Of a stretch of DNA of 10,980 bases, positions 5,647 to 10,980 are shown one piece after another. The number at the start of each line of letters is the position of its first letter. The stretch's first letter is position 1. The translations under genes and the position numbers were made by a program. A model generated the notes under the pieces. It worked only from the letters and a program-made list of their open reading frames with translations, did no database searches and had not been told where the DNA came from. This DNA comes from JAVXAG01 sp036660615 (GTDB lineage Bacteria > Bacillota > Clostridia > Peptostreptococcales > Anaerovoracaceae): contig JAVXAG010000063.1 of the NCBI GenBank assembly GCA_036660615.1, positions 1-10,980 on the forward strand, read 5' to 3'.

Positions 5647-6846
5647 ATGACAGGAAGAAAAAGCAATAAGAAAGTGTTTGCCTTAGTACTGACTATGGCA
5701 TTGATATTTACTTTATTGCCAACACAATTGGCATACGGAGCAGTTAAATCTTCAGTAAAAGCACCAATTTTGGTAGACAGTTTTGAAACAGGTGATGCGA
5801 CAGGTGATGACTATGTAAAGATTAATACTTCAGGATCATCAATCAATGTTGACTACAAGTCAATATTACCTGCTGTAAAATACAGAGTGACTTTAAGAGG
5901 TGTTGGAAAAGGAACAACAGTTGCAACTCAAAGAGATGTAAATGCAAGTGGCCAATTCAATACAAGCCTTGATGTAGGTTATGTGCCTGATGGAACATAT
6001 TATCTATTGATTGCAAGAGCAGCTAACAGTGAACAAGCCGTAGGTTGGACATATATCGGTGGTTCAAAAGGCTACTGCTTTATTGGAGTTCCAATTAAAA
6101 TTACCAGTGGAACAGCTAAGATAGTCAAATATCAAGATGTTATAAACAACAATGAAAAGTTAAAGAAGGCTGCAGTTAAAAGAAAGGCACCTCAAAAATG
6201 CATGAGTAAATCATTATCTGATTTGTCATTAGTATTTAGAGATCCTAGAACTGGAAAGAGATCTGTTGGTACTTCAACAACAAAGATGGTAAAATTCTTT
6301 AAGAAAACATCTGACGAAATAGTTGCGGGTGCACCAAATGACTATGAAAAGATGCGTAAGATTTATGCATATGTATCTGATAATTTCTATTATGATACAA
6401 TCGCATTTCAAGAACAGAGAAACCAATATACAAATCCATACAGAAACTTGTATAATTTGATAAATAATAAAACAAGTCCAAATAGCAGAAAGACTAGCAA
6501 TGGAAAAGCAAATGTTGCTACAACATGTGTAGGTTATGGCGCAATGGTTGCAGCCCTTGGAAGAGCACAAGGAATACCTTGTAGAGTTGCAAATGGTCAT
6601 GCACTAACAACTCCTTGGAACACTTGGGGAACAGAAAAGGGTATAAAGAAAATGGATCACTGGTGGGCAGAGGCATACGTTGATGGCAGGTGGTTTATGG
6701 TAGACTCAACAAGAGGTACCAATGCAAAATGGGATAGCAATACTGGAGAATGGAATGAATTAGTTGAAGGACCTTTAACATACAACTACTTTGATCCATC
6801 ACCACAGTTCTTATCAAATACACATATGTATCATACCTACTATTAA
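5647..6846 (+). CDS. secreted transglutaminase-like (papain-fold) protein
   Basis: The protein has 399 residues. A signal peptide is clear: basic start (MTGRKSNKKV), hydrophobic core (FALVLTMALIFTLL) and a likely cleavage site after AYG, between residues 31 and 32. Residues 40-155 look like a beta-sandwich adhesion-type domain (YRVTLRGVGKGTTV, DGTYYLLIARA). A transglutaminase core follows at about 225-360, with the expected triad: C294 in ATTCVGYGAM, H338 in MDHWWAEAYV and D353 in MVDSTRG. The W-x-E-x-Y-V-D-G-R-W pattern after the histidine is characteristic. No sortase motif, cell-wall repeat or membrane anchor is visible, so it is probably released or loosely held outside the cell. Bacterial members can be cross-linking enzymes, amidases or cysteine proteases, and the substrate is not predictable. 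It has its own promoter and terminator, so it is likely monocistronic. Confidence 0.9.
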   Translation: MTGRKSNKKVFALVLTMALIFTLLPTQLAYGAVKSSVKAPILVDSFETGDATGDDYVKINTSGSSINVDYKSILPAVKYRVTLRGVGKGTTVATQRDVNASGQFNTSLDVGYVPDGTYYLLIARAANSEQAVGWTYIGGSKGYCFIGVPIKITSGTAKIVKYQDVINNNEKLKKAAVKRKAPQKCMSKSLSDLSLVFRDPRTGKRSVGTSTTKMVKFFKKTSDEIVAGAPNDYEKMRKIYAYVSDNFYYDTIAFQEQRNQYTNPYRNLYNLINNKTSPNSRKTSNGKANVATTCVGYGAMVAALGRAQGIPCRVANGHALTTPWNTWGTEKGIKKMDHWWAEAYVDGRWFMVDSTRGTNAKWDSNTGEWNELVEGPLTYNYFDPSPQFLSNTHMYHTYY

Positions 6847-6884
6847 AATACAAATTAAAGACAGATAAAATAAGCAAAAAATTA

Positions 6885-6913
6885 GGGAGTTTCAATTAGA
6901 AACTCCCTTTTTT
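6885..6913. terminator. bidirectional intrinsic terminator between convergent genes
   Basis: A perfect nine-pair stem, GGGAGTTTC (6885-6893) with GAAACTCCC (6899-6907), closes the loop AATTA. Six T residues follow on the plus strand (6908-6913). On the minus strand the stem is followed by TAATTTTTT, so it can also end the antiporter transcript coming from the right. Confidence 0.92.
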
Positions 6914-6930
6914 AAATACTATATTAATTG

Positions 6931-8088
6931 TCACTTCATAAACTTCTTTAAGAGAATAGGGGTAACCATTGTGGTTACAATTACTACTAGAACTACTGGT
7001 GAAAATAGTGCAGAGTGTAGCAATCCCAAGTTGTAACCTTTTTGGGCTACAATCAAGGCAACTTCACCTCTGGAAATCATTCCGATACCAATATGAAATG
7101 ATTCACTTGGTGTATATTTACAAAGTCTAGCACCAATGCTGCAACCAATGACTTTTGATAGTATTGCAATGACGAGGATTAAAAGTGAGAAAATGAGAAG
7201 ATTTGTAGTCATTCCACTAATCTCAGTTTTGATGCCTATACTTGCAAAGAAGATTGGCGAGAAAAATAGATATGCGGGAACTGTCATTTTCTTTGCTATA
7301 TCGGGTTTTACTTCTAGTTTGGATAAGAATAACCCAAGCAAATAAGCACCTGTAATGTCTGCGATTCCAAAGAATTCCTCAGATACATAAGCAATAATCA
7401 TACAAGAAGCAAATACATATATTGAAACTCTACGTTTGTCTTTGATTAAATCAATAAAAGATGACATTTTTTTAATACCGAAAGCAATAATCGCCATTAG
7501 GATGCAGTAACCTATAACCTTGAACAATATGAAGATAATACTTACTGATGAATCTTTTAGGCTTGTTACTATTGTAAGGATTATGATTCCAATAATATCA
7601 TCGATTACGGCGGCTCCTAAAATAGCACTTCCTACACGTCCGTTAAGTTTGCCCATTTCTCGCAATGCCTCAACAGTTATGCTAACAGAAGTTGCTGTTA
7701 GTATTACGCCCATAAATACGGCTTGTAAAATCTGATTAAAATCAGAACTATCTACATTGAAGTAATAGTAATATGCGACAAAGCCACCAATTAGTGGGAC
7801 AATAACACCAAAACCTGCGATTACCAAAAGAGAAACGCTATTTTGTTTGATTTCGTCCATGTCAGTATCTAGTCCTGCCATAAACATCAAAAGGATTACC
7901 CCTATTTCGGAAGTCATTGATATAAAATCTGTTTCTGTAACAAATCCTAATACCGATGGTCCAAGAATGACTCCTGCCACTAATGCACCAACGACTTGTG
8001 GCATATTTACCTTTTCAGATATTCCGCCTAAGAATTTTGTGGATAAAATAATTATCGCTACACTTATTAAAAAATTATAGTTTTCCAT
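6931..8088 (-). CDS. CPA2 (Kef/NapA-type) cation/proton antiporter, membrane domain only
   Basis: This 385-residue membrane protein has about 12-13 hydrophobic helices and the sequence marks of the CPA2 monovalent cation/proton antiporters: GALVAGVILGPSVLG (34-48), LLMFMAGLDTDMDEI (66-80), TATSVS (131-136), the paired aspartates D163-D164 in AAVIDDIIG, and SRGEVALIVAQKG (339-351). The aspartate pair is the ion-binding site in NapA-type electrogenic Na+/H+ exchangers and suggests that mode here. The usual C-terminal RCK/TrkA regulatory domain of Kef proteins is absent; the protein ends right after the last helix (KKFMK). On the minus strand the start is preceded by GTAGGTGACGG, a usable ribosome binding site. 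It probably exports Na+ (or K+) in exchange for protons for pH and salt homeostasis; the exact ion is not certain. It is a single gene, divergent from the dehydrogenase unit. Confidence 0.92.
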   Translation of the reverse strand: MENYNFLISVAIIILSTKFLGGISEKVNMPQVVGALVAGVILGPSVLGFVTETDFISMTSEIGVILLMFMAGLDTDMDEIKQNSVSLLVIAGFGVIVPLIGGFVAYYYYFNVDSSDFNQILQAVFMGVILTATSVSITVEALREMGKLNGRVGSAILGAAVIDDIIGIIILTIVTSLKDSSVSIIFILFKVIGYCILMAIIAFGIKKMSSFIDLIKDKRRVSIYVFASCMIIAYVSEEFFGIADITGAYLLGLFLSKLEVKPDIAKKMTVPAYLFFSPIFFASIGIKTEISGMTTNLLIFSLLILVIAILSKVIGCSIGARLCKYTPSESFHIGIGMISRGEVALIVAQKGYNLGLLHSALFSPVVLVVIVTTMVTPILLKKFMK

Positions 8089-8110
8089 TCCGTCACCTAC
8101 TCTTTACTCG

Positions 8111-8128
8111 TATGTATACATAATACCA
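8111..8128 (-). promoter_or_regulatory. antiporter promoter (extended -10) overlapping a perfect 12-bp palindrome
   Basis: Read on the minus strand, TGG precedes TATTAT (8125-8120), giving an extended -10 element. The -35 region is poor. The perfect palindrome TATGTATACATA (8111-8122) covers the downstream end of the -10 box and the predicted start point, the position expected of a repressor operator. The leader to the ATG at 8088 would be about 25 bases. Confidence 0.45.
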
Positions 8129-8213
8129 TATTAAAATGGAAAGTGATAGAGAAAAGAAAAAATAGATATATAAAAGAAAAAGTAAAATTAAGATATTAAT
8201 ATGCTAATTTCTT

Positions 8214-8242
8214 TTGACATTGGAAAATTTATGTAGTAAAAT
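8214..8242 (+). promoter_or_regulatory. consensus sigma-A promoter of the dehydrogenase leader
   Basis: A perfect -35 box TTGACA (8214-8219) and a -10 box TAAAAT (8237-8242) are 17 bp apart, the ideal spacing. Transcription would start near 8249, about 180 bases before the dehydrogenase start codon. The promoter therefore produces a long leader that contains a terminator. Confidence 0.8.
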
Positions 8243-8260
8243 GTACACGTAGGTAGTGTT

Positions 8261-8308
8261 ATGCTGCTTGCTAAGATTATAGTAAATACTATGCGCCAGA
8301 AAATATAA
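8261..8308 (+). CDS. possible 15-residue leader peptide
   Basis: An ATG at 8261, about 12 bases into the predicted transcript, opens a 15-codon frame, MLLAKIIVNTMRQKI, ending at TAA 8306-8308, just ten bases before the terminator hairpin at 8318. A weak Shine-Dalgarno-like AGGT (8251-8254) lies seven bases upstream. The position is that of an attenuation leader peptide, but the frame is short enough to occur by chance and has no obvious run of regulatory codons. Confidence 0.3.
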   Translation: MLLAKIIVNTMRQKI

Positions 8309-8317
8309 GCAAAGAAG

Positions 8318-8350
8318 AAAACACATTGGTACCCCCGATGTGTTTTTTTT
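8318..8350 (+). terminator. intrinsic terminator inside the dehydrogenase leader (likely attenuator)
   Basis: AAAACACATTGG ends at 8329 and pairs from 8318 with CCGATGTGTTT (8335-8345 and beyond), with one G-T wobble, around the loop TACCC. A run of eight T residues (8343-8350) ends it. It lies after a consensus promoter and about 80 bases before the dehydrogenase start, with no full gene in between. It therefore either ends a small RNA of about 100 bases or controls read-through into the gene. Confidence 0.8.
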
Positions 8351-8368
8351 AGAAGAAAAGTAACAAAG

Positions 8369-8409
8369 TGTGAAAGTATTTCACATACTTACCTATGTGC
8401 GGTGGCACA
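8369..8409 (+). promoter_or_regulatory. three overlapping alternative hairpins ahead of the dehydrogenase gene
   Basis: Hairpin A is TGTGAAA (8369-8375), loop GTA, TTTCACA (8379-8385). Hairpin B is CACATA (8382-8387), loop CTTACC, TATGTG (8394-8399). Hairpin C is TGTGC (8396-8400), loop GGTG, GCACA (8405-8409). A and B share bases, as do B and C, so B excludes both others. C ends nine bases before the ribosome binding site GGAGG (8418-8422). As DNA, A is also a 17-bp dyad resembling a repressor operator (Rex-like arms, but with non-standard spacing). Confidence 0.5.
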
Positions 8410-8429
8410 ATGGCAATGGAGGTAAAAAA

Positions 8430-9161
8430 ATGGATAGGGTAAAAACAGTATTAATTTCAGGCGGTTCTCGTGGAATTGGAGCGGAAGCGGTCAAAACATT
8501 TGCAAGCAATGGCTGGAAAGTTGTCTTCTTATATAATATGTCCGAAAAGGACGCAAAAAATGTGACGAAAAATACGGGCGCATTTGGAATAAGGTGTGAT
8601 GTTTCTAAGTACGATGATGTGAAAGATGCCATAGCCAAGGTAAAAGCTGAATTGGGTATAAACTTTTTTGATGCAGTAGTCTGTAATGCTGGGATTTCAC
8701 GAATACAACTTTTTACTGAAACCACTGTAAAAGATTGGGATGAAATAATGGCAACAAACTTAAATGGCGTTTTTTATACAATAAAAGAAACTTTACCGGA
8801 AATGATAAGCAATAAGGCAGGCAAGATTGTAATCGTGTCGTCTATGTGGGGACAAGTCGGTGCATCTTGTGAGGTCGCATATTCTGCATCAAAGGCAGCT
8901 CTTATTGGTTTGACTAAGAGCCTTGCCAAAGAGGTTGCCCCATCTGGCATAAATGTAAATTGTGTGGCGCCTGGTGTAATTGACACTGATATGAATAAGG
9001 AACTTGACCAAGAAACTAGAAAAGGACTGATCGAAGAGATACCTTTCAATGCATTTGGTAAGCCAAGTGATGTTGCAGAAGTCATATACTTTTTGACAAC
9101 TGAGGGATCAAATTATGTGTCAGGGCAGGTTATTGGTGTAAATGGAGCGTTGATAGTATAA
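8430..9161 (+). CDS. short-chain dehydrogenase/reductase, FabG-like
   Basis: This 243-residue protein is a classical SDR with all key motifs: the nucleotide-binding glycine motif SGGSRGIG (10-17), D57 in CDVS, CNAGIS (85-90), N110 in ATNLNGVF, the catalytic serine (S138 in VIVSSMWG), Y151 and K155 in YSASK, and the C-terminal SGQVIGVNGA (231-240). Length and motifs fit 3-oxoacyl-ACP reductase (FabG)-like NADPH enzymes, but the gene is not among fatty-acid synthesis genes, so the true substrate is open. The start at ATG 8430 is chosen because GGAGG (8418-8422) is seven bases upstream. A GTG at 8370 in frame would add 20 residues that are unlike the family, lie in a hairpin and have no ribosome binding site. 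Expression probably depends on the leader at 8249-8429. It is followed by a hairpin at 9200. Confidence 0.9.
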   Translation: MDRVKTVLISGGSRGIGAEAVKTFASNGWKVVFLYNMSEKDAKNVTKNTGAFGIRCDVSKYDDVKDAIAKVKAELGINFFDAVVCNAGISRIQLFTETTVKDWDEIMATNLNGVFYTIKETLPEMISNKAGKIVIVSSMWGQVGASCEVAYSASKAALIGLTKSLAKEVAPSGINVNCVAPGVIDTDMNKELDQETRKGLIEEIPFNAFGKPSDVAEVIYFLTTEGSNYVSGQVIGVNGALIV

Positions 9162-9188
9162 AATCAATCAATAAAAGGTAAAAAGAAA

Positions 9189-9217
9189 TTGCAATGGTCA
9201 CTCTTTAGTGGTAAAAT
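9189..9217 (+). promoter_or_regulatory. promoter of the amino acid permease gene
   Basis: A -35 box TTGCAA (9189-9194) and a -10 box TAAAAT (9212-9217) are exactly 17 bp apart. The -10 box lies in the loop of the inverted repeat at 9200-9227. A leader of about 75 bases would lead to the ATG at 9302, preceded by AAGAAGG (9285-9291). Confidence 0.5.
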
Positions 9218-9227
9218 ACTAAAGAGT
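9200..9227. repeat. perfect 10-bp inverted repeat: weak terminator or operator
   Basis: ACTCTTTAGT (9200-9209) and ACTAAAGAGT (9218-9227) are perfectly complementary, with an eight-base loop. The following sequence is T-rich but interrupted (TTGATTTGAT), so it would be a weak terminator for the dehydrogenase transcript. The same repeat flanks the -10 box of the predicted permease promoter symmetrically, which would suit an operator. Confidence 0.65.
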
Positions 9228-9301
9228 TTGATTTGATATGTAAATTTAAACAAAAAACAAATTGATAAAAGCGATAGATAAAGAAAGAAGGTAATTTTTG
9301 T

Positions 9302-10714
9302 ATGGGAAATGAATTACAAAAAAAATACGGTCTCATAACTGCTGTTTGTATGGTAGTTGGAATCGTAGTTGGTAGTGGTGTATTTTTTAAAGCTGAAAAA
9401 ATATTAACTGCTACAGGAGGAAATTTGCCTCTAGGAATTTTAGCATGGGTTATAGGTGGAGCGATTATGATCGTATGTGCTTATACTTTTGCGGTAATGG
9501 CTACAAAATATGAAAAGGTTAACGGCATTGTCGATTACGCCGAAGCAACCTGTGGTCCAAGATACGGATATACTGTTGGATGGTTTATGGCACTTATCTA
9601 TTACCCTACTTTGACAGGAGTACTTGCTTGGATATCAGCAAGATATACACTTGTATTGTTCGGTTCTGATGAGATTACCGGTGGCGCATGTATGACGCTT
9701 GCTTGTTTCTACTTAGTTGCAAGTTATGCATTAAACGCGTTGTCTCCAGTTTTGGCAGGTAAGTTCCAAGTAACTACAACTTTTATTAAGTTAGTTCCTC
9801 TTCTAGCAATGGCAGTAGTTGGAACAATTGTAGGACTTGCTAACGGGTTGTTAATTGAAAACTTTACTTCAATTCCTAGCTCTACAGAAATTTTGGGAGT
9901 AAATCCAGATTATGCACCAGCATCAAATGCACTGCTTACTGCAGTTGTAGCTACTGCTTTTGCTTATGAAGGCTGGATTATTGCTACTTCAATCAATGCT
10001 GAACTTAAAAACGCAAAGAAGAATCTTCCAATTGCATTGGTGCTTGGAACATTTATCATAATGGCTGTATATATTTTATACTATGTTGGTCTAGCAGGAG
10101 CAGCAGAAAACATCACTATGATAGCTGGTGGAGAAGCAGGTGCAAAGATTGCCTTTGGTAATGTATTTGGAACCATTGGTGGAACATTAATATTTGTATT
10201 CGTAGTAATTTCATGTATAGGTACTCTTAATGGTTTAATGTTAGGATGCTGTCGTGGACTTTACTCAGTTGCAGCACGTGGCAGAGGACCAAAACCTGTA
10301 ATATTTGCGCAGATAGATAAATCAACAAATATGCCATCAAATTCTTCTATCGTTGGACTGTTACTATGTGGATTCTGGTTATTATATTTCTTCGGAGCAA
10401 ATTTAACTGGGCCTTGGTTCGGAATTTTCTCTTTTGATACATCAGAACTTCCAATTGTAACTATTTATGGTTTATATATTCCTATCTTCATCAATATGAT
10501 GAGAAAAGAAAAGGACTTGAATGTATTCCAAAGAATCATCACGCCGTTCCTTGCAATTTGCGGAAGTATATTTATGATATACGCAGCGTTTGCATCACAT
10601 GGCACAACTGCAGTATGTTGCTACCTAGTAGTATTCGCAGTAATTATCGTAATTGGTCAGTGTTTCTTCAAGAAAAAAGACACATCAGAAGCACTAGAAG
10701 CAAACGAGATGTAA
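9302..10714 (+). CDS. APC-family amino acid permease
   Basis: This 470-residue membrane protein has about 12 hydrophobic helices and belongs to the amino acid-polyamine-organocation superfamily. Helix 1 has the substrate-binding glycine motif GIVVGSGVFF (20-29). Helix 6 carries FAYEGWIIATSI (220-231), and the following loop ELKNAKKNLPIAL (234-246) is typical of LAT/SteT-like transporters. This points to uptake or exchange of a neutral amino acid across the plasma membrane, but the substrate cannot be read from the sequence. A hydrophilic C-terminal tail (457-470) is short and unremarkable. The start at ATG 9302 has AAGAAGG ten bases upstream, somewhat far but acceptable. The gene has its own predicted promoter and a strong terminator, so it is probably a single transcription unit. 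It has no visible functional link to the dehydrogenase other than position. Confidence 0.9.
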   Translation: MGNELQKKYGLITAVCMVVGIVVGSGVFFKAEKILTATGGNLPLGILAWVIGGAIMIVCAYTFAVMATKYEKVNGIVDYAEATCGPRYGYTVGWFMALIYYPTLTGVLAWISARYTLVLFGSDEITGGACMTLACFYLVASYALNALSPVLAGKFQVTTTFIKLVPLLAMAVVGTIVGLANGLLIENFTSIPSSTEILGVNPDYAPASNALLTAVVATAFAYEGWIIATSINAELKNAKKNLPIALVLGTFIIMAVYILYYVGLAGAAENITMIAGGEAGAKIAFGNVFGTIGGTLIFVFVVISCIGTLNGLMLGCCRGLYSVAARGRGPKPVIFAQIDKSTNMPSNSSIVGLLLCGFWLLYFFGANLTGPWFGIFSFDTSELPIVTIYGLYIPIFINMMRKEKDLNVFQRIITPFLAICGSIFMIYAAFASHGTTAVCCYLVVFAVIIVIGQCFFKKKDTSEALEANEM

Positions 10715-10744
10715 CACATACGAATTTAATATTTGTAATTAATT

Positions 10745-10770
10745 GCGGGCAGATTTATTCTGCCCGTTTT
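10745..10770 (+). terminator. intrinsic terminator of the permease gene
   Basis: CGGGCAGA (10746-10753) pairs perfectly with TCTGCCCG (10759-10766) around the loop TTTAT, and four T residues follow. This GC-rich stem, 30 bases after the stop codon, is a standard rho-independent terminator. Confidence 0.88.
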
Positions 10771-10912
10771 ATAATGGGGCAAGTAGCTTGGTTTTGAATT
10801 GAAAATTGATTTGACAGGTTTGCTGGAGAAAAAGCGACAGATTCCAGTCTATTAAATAAATGAAAAAAAACAGTTATAAATCCTAAGATTTTATTACATC
10901 TGTTTAGAAAAC

Positions 10913-10942
10913 TTGCGTTTTGATGTATAATTAAGTTATAAT
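10913..10942 (+). promoter_or_regulatory. promoter for a gene beyond the right edge
   Basis: TTGCGT (10913-10918) and TATAAT (10937-10942) are 18 bp apart. A second perfect TATAAT at 10926-10931 could pair with TTTAGA (10903-10908) at 17 bp. Either would transcribe rightwards out of the window. The rest of 10771-10980 is AT-rich and contains no gene that I can support, only the inverted repeats described in the findings. Confidence 0.6.
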
Positions 10943-10980
10943 AACCTCATCAGAAAACGCTAGGAGCATTTTCTCGCAAG

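Noticed and set aside
8330..8344. CCCGATGTGTT shared in opposite orientation between the terminators at 4970-4980 and 8334-8344
   Set aside because: Matches of 11 bases are expected many times by chance in a window of this length and composition.
8249..8350. T-box riboswitch ahead of the dehydrogenase gene, suggested by TTGGTACC at 8327
   Set aside because: The T-box sequence and specifier-loop architecture are missing, and the matching bases are simply the terminator stem and loop.
8395..8442. Short frame from ATG 8395 overlapping the dehydrogenase start
   Set aside because: It has no ribosome binding site and lies in hairpins; it uses the downstream gene's own ribosome binding site as codons.
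10558..10797. Frame overlapping the end of the permease gene and its terminator
   Set aside because: It runs through a clear intrinsic terminator, has no ribosome binding site, and resembles no protein family.
10874..10883. TTATAAATCC shared with the loop of the inverted repeat at 4901-4910
   Set aside because: Ten bases only, AT-rich, and the surroundings do not align.

Overview
The window looks like chromosomal DNA of a low-GC Gram-positive anaerobe, most likely Clostridia (Peptostreptococcales/Eubacteriales-like). The basis is AT-rich intergenic DNA, strong GGAGG-type ribosome binding sites, consensus sigma-A promoters, hairpin-plus-T-tract terminators, and gene families typical of that group (a large two-part U32 protein, an ABC-F ATPase, a secreted transglutaminase-like protein). 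I cannot name the species. There is no phage block, insertion sequence, CRISPR array, rRNA or tRNA.

Layout. Positions 1-125 hold the tail of something upstream: a 15-bp tandem repeat, a possible terminator and a possible C-terminal reading frame. A clear promoter at 141-170 starts a tight three-gene operon: a 64-residue helix-turn-helix protein, a U32 protein resembling the 23S rRNA hydroxylase RlhA, and an ABC-F ATPase. The last two both point to the ribosome, possibly its peptidyl-transferase centre. A small uncharacterised gene (4539-4844) follows, behind a promoter with the long spacer and dyad expected of MerR-type control, and it ends in an intergenic region rich in inverted repeats. 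Next come a stand-alone integrase core-binding (SAM-like) domain without a catalytic domain (5105-5536) and a secreted transglutaminase-like protein (5647-6846). A bidirectional terminator separates these from a convergent Kef/NapA-type cation/proton antiporter on the minus strand (6931-8088).

The 341-bp divergent region 8089-8429 is the most information-dense non-coding stretch. It holds a promoter and a perfect palindrome for the antiporter. For the short-chain dehydrogenase gene (8430-9161) it holds a consensus promoter, a possible 15-codon leader peptide, an intrinsic terminator placed before the gene, and three overlapping, mutually exclusive hairpins reaching almost to the ribosome binding site. 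This suggests conditional expression by attenuation or by an operator. An APC-family amino acid permease (9302-10714) with its own terminator follows. The window ends in a promoter surrounded by overlapping inverted repeats that should drive a gene beyond the edge.

No complete new system is evident. The best leads are the HTH/U32/ABC-F operon, the MerR-like promoter in front of an unknown gene, the dehydrogenase leader, and the catalytically empty integrase-like protein.
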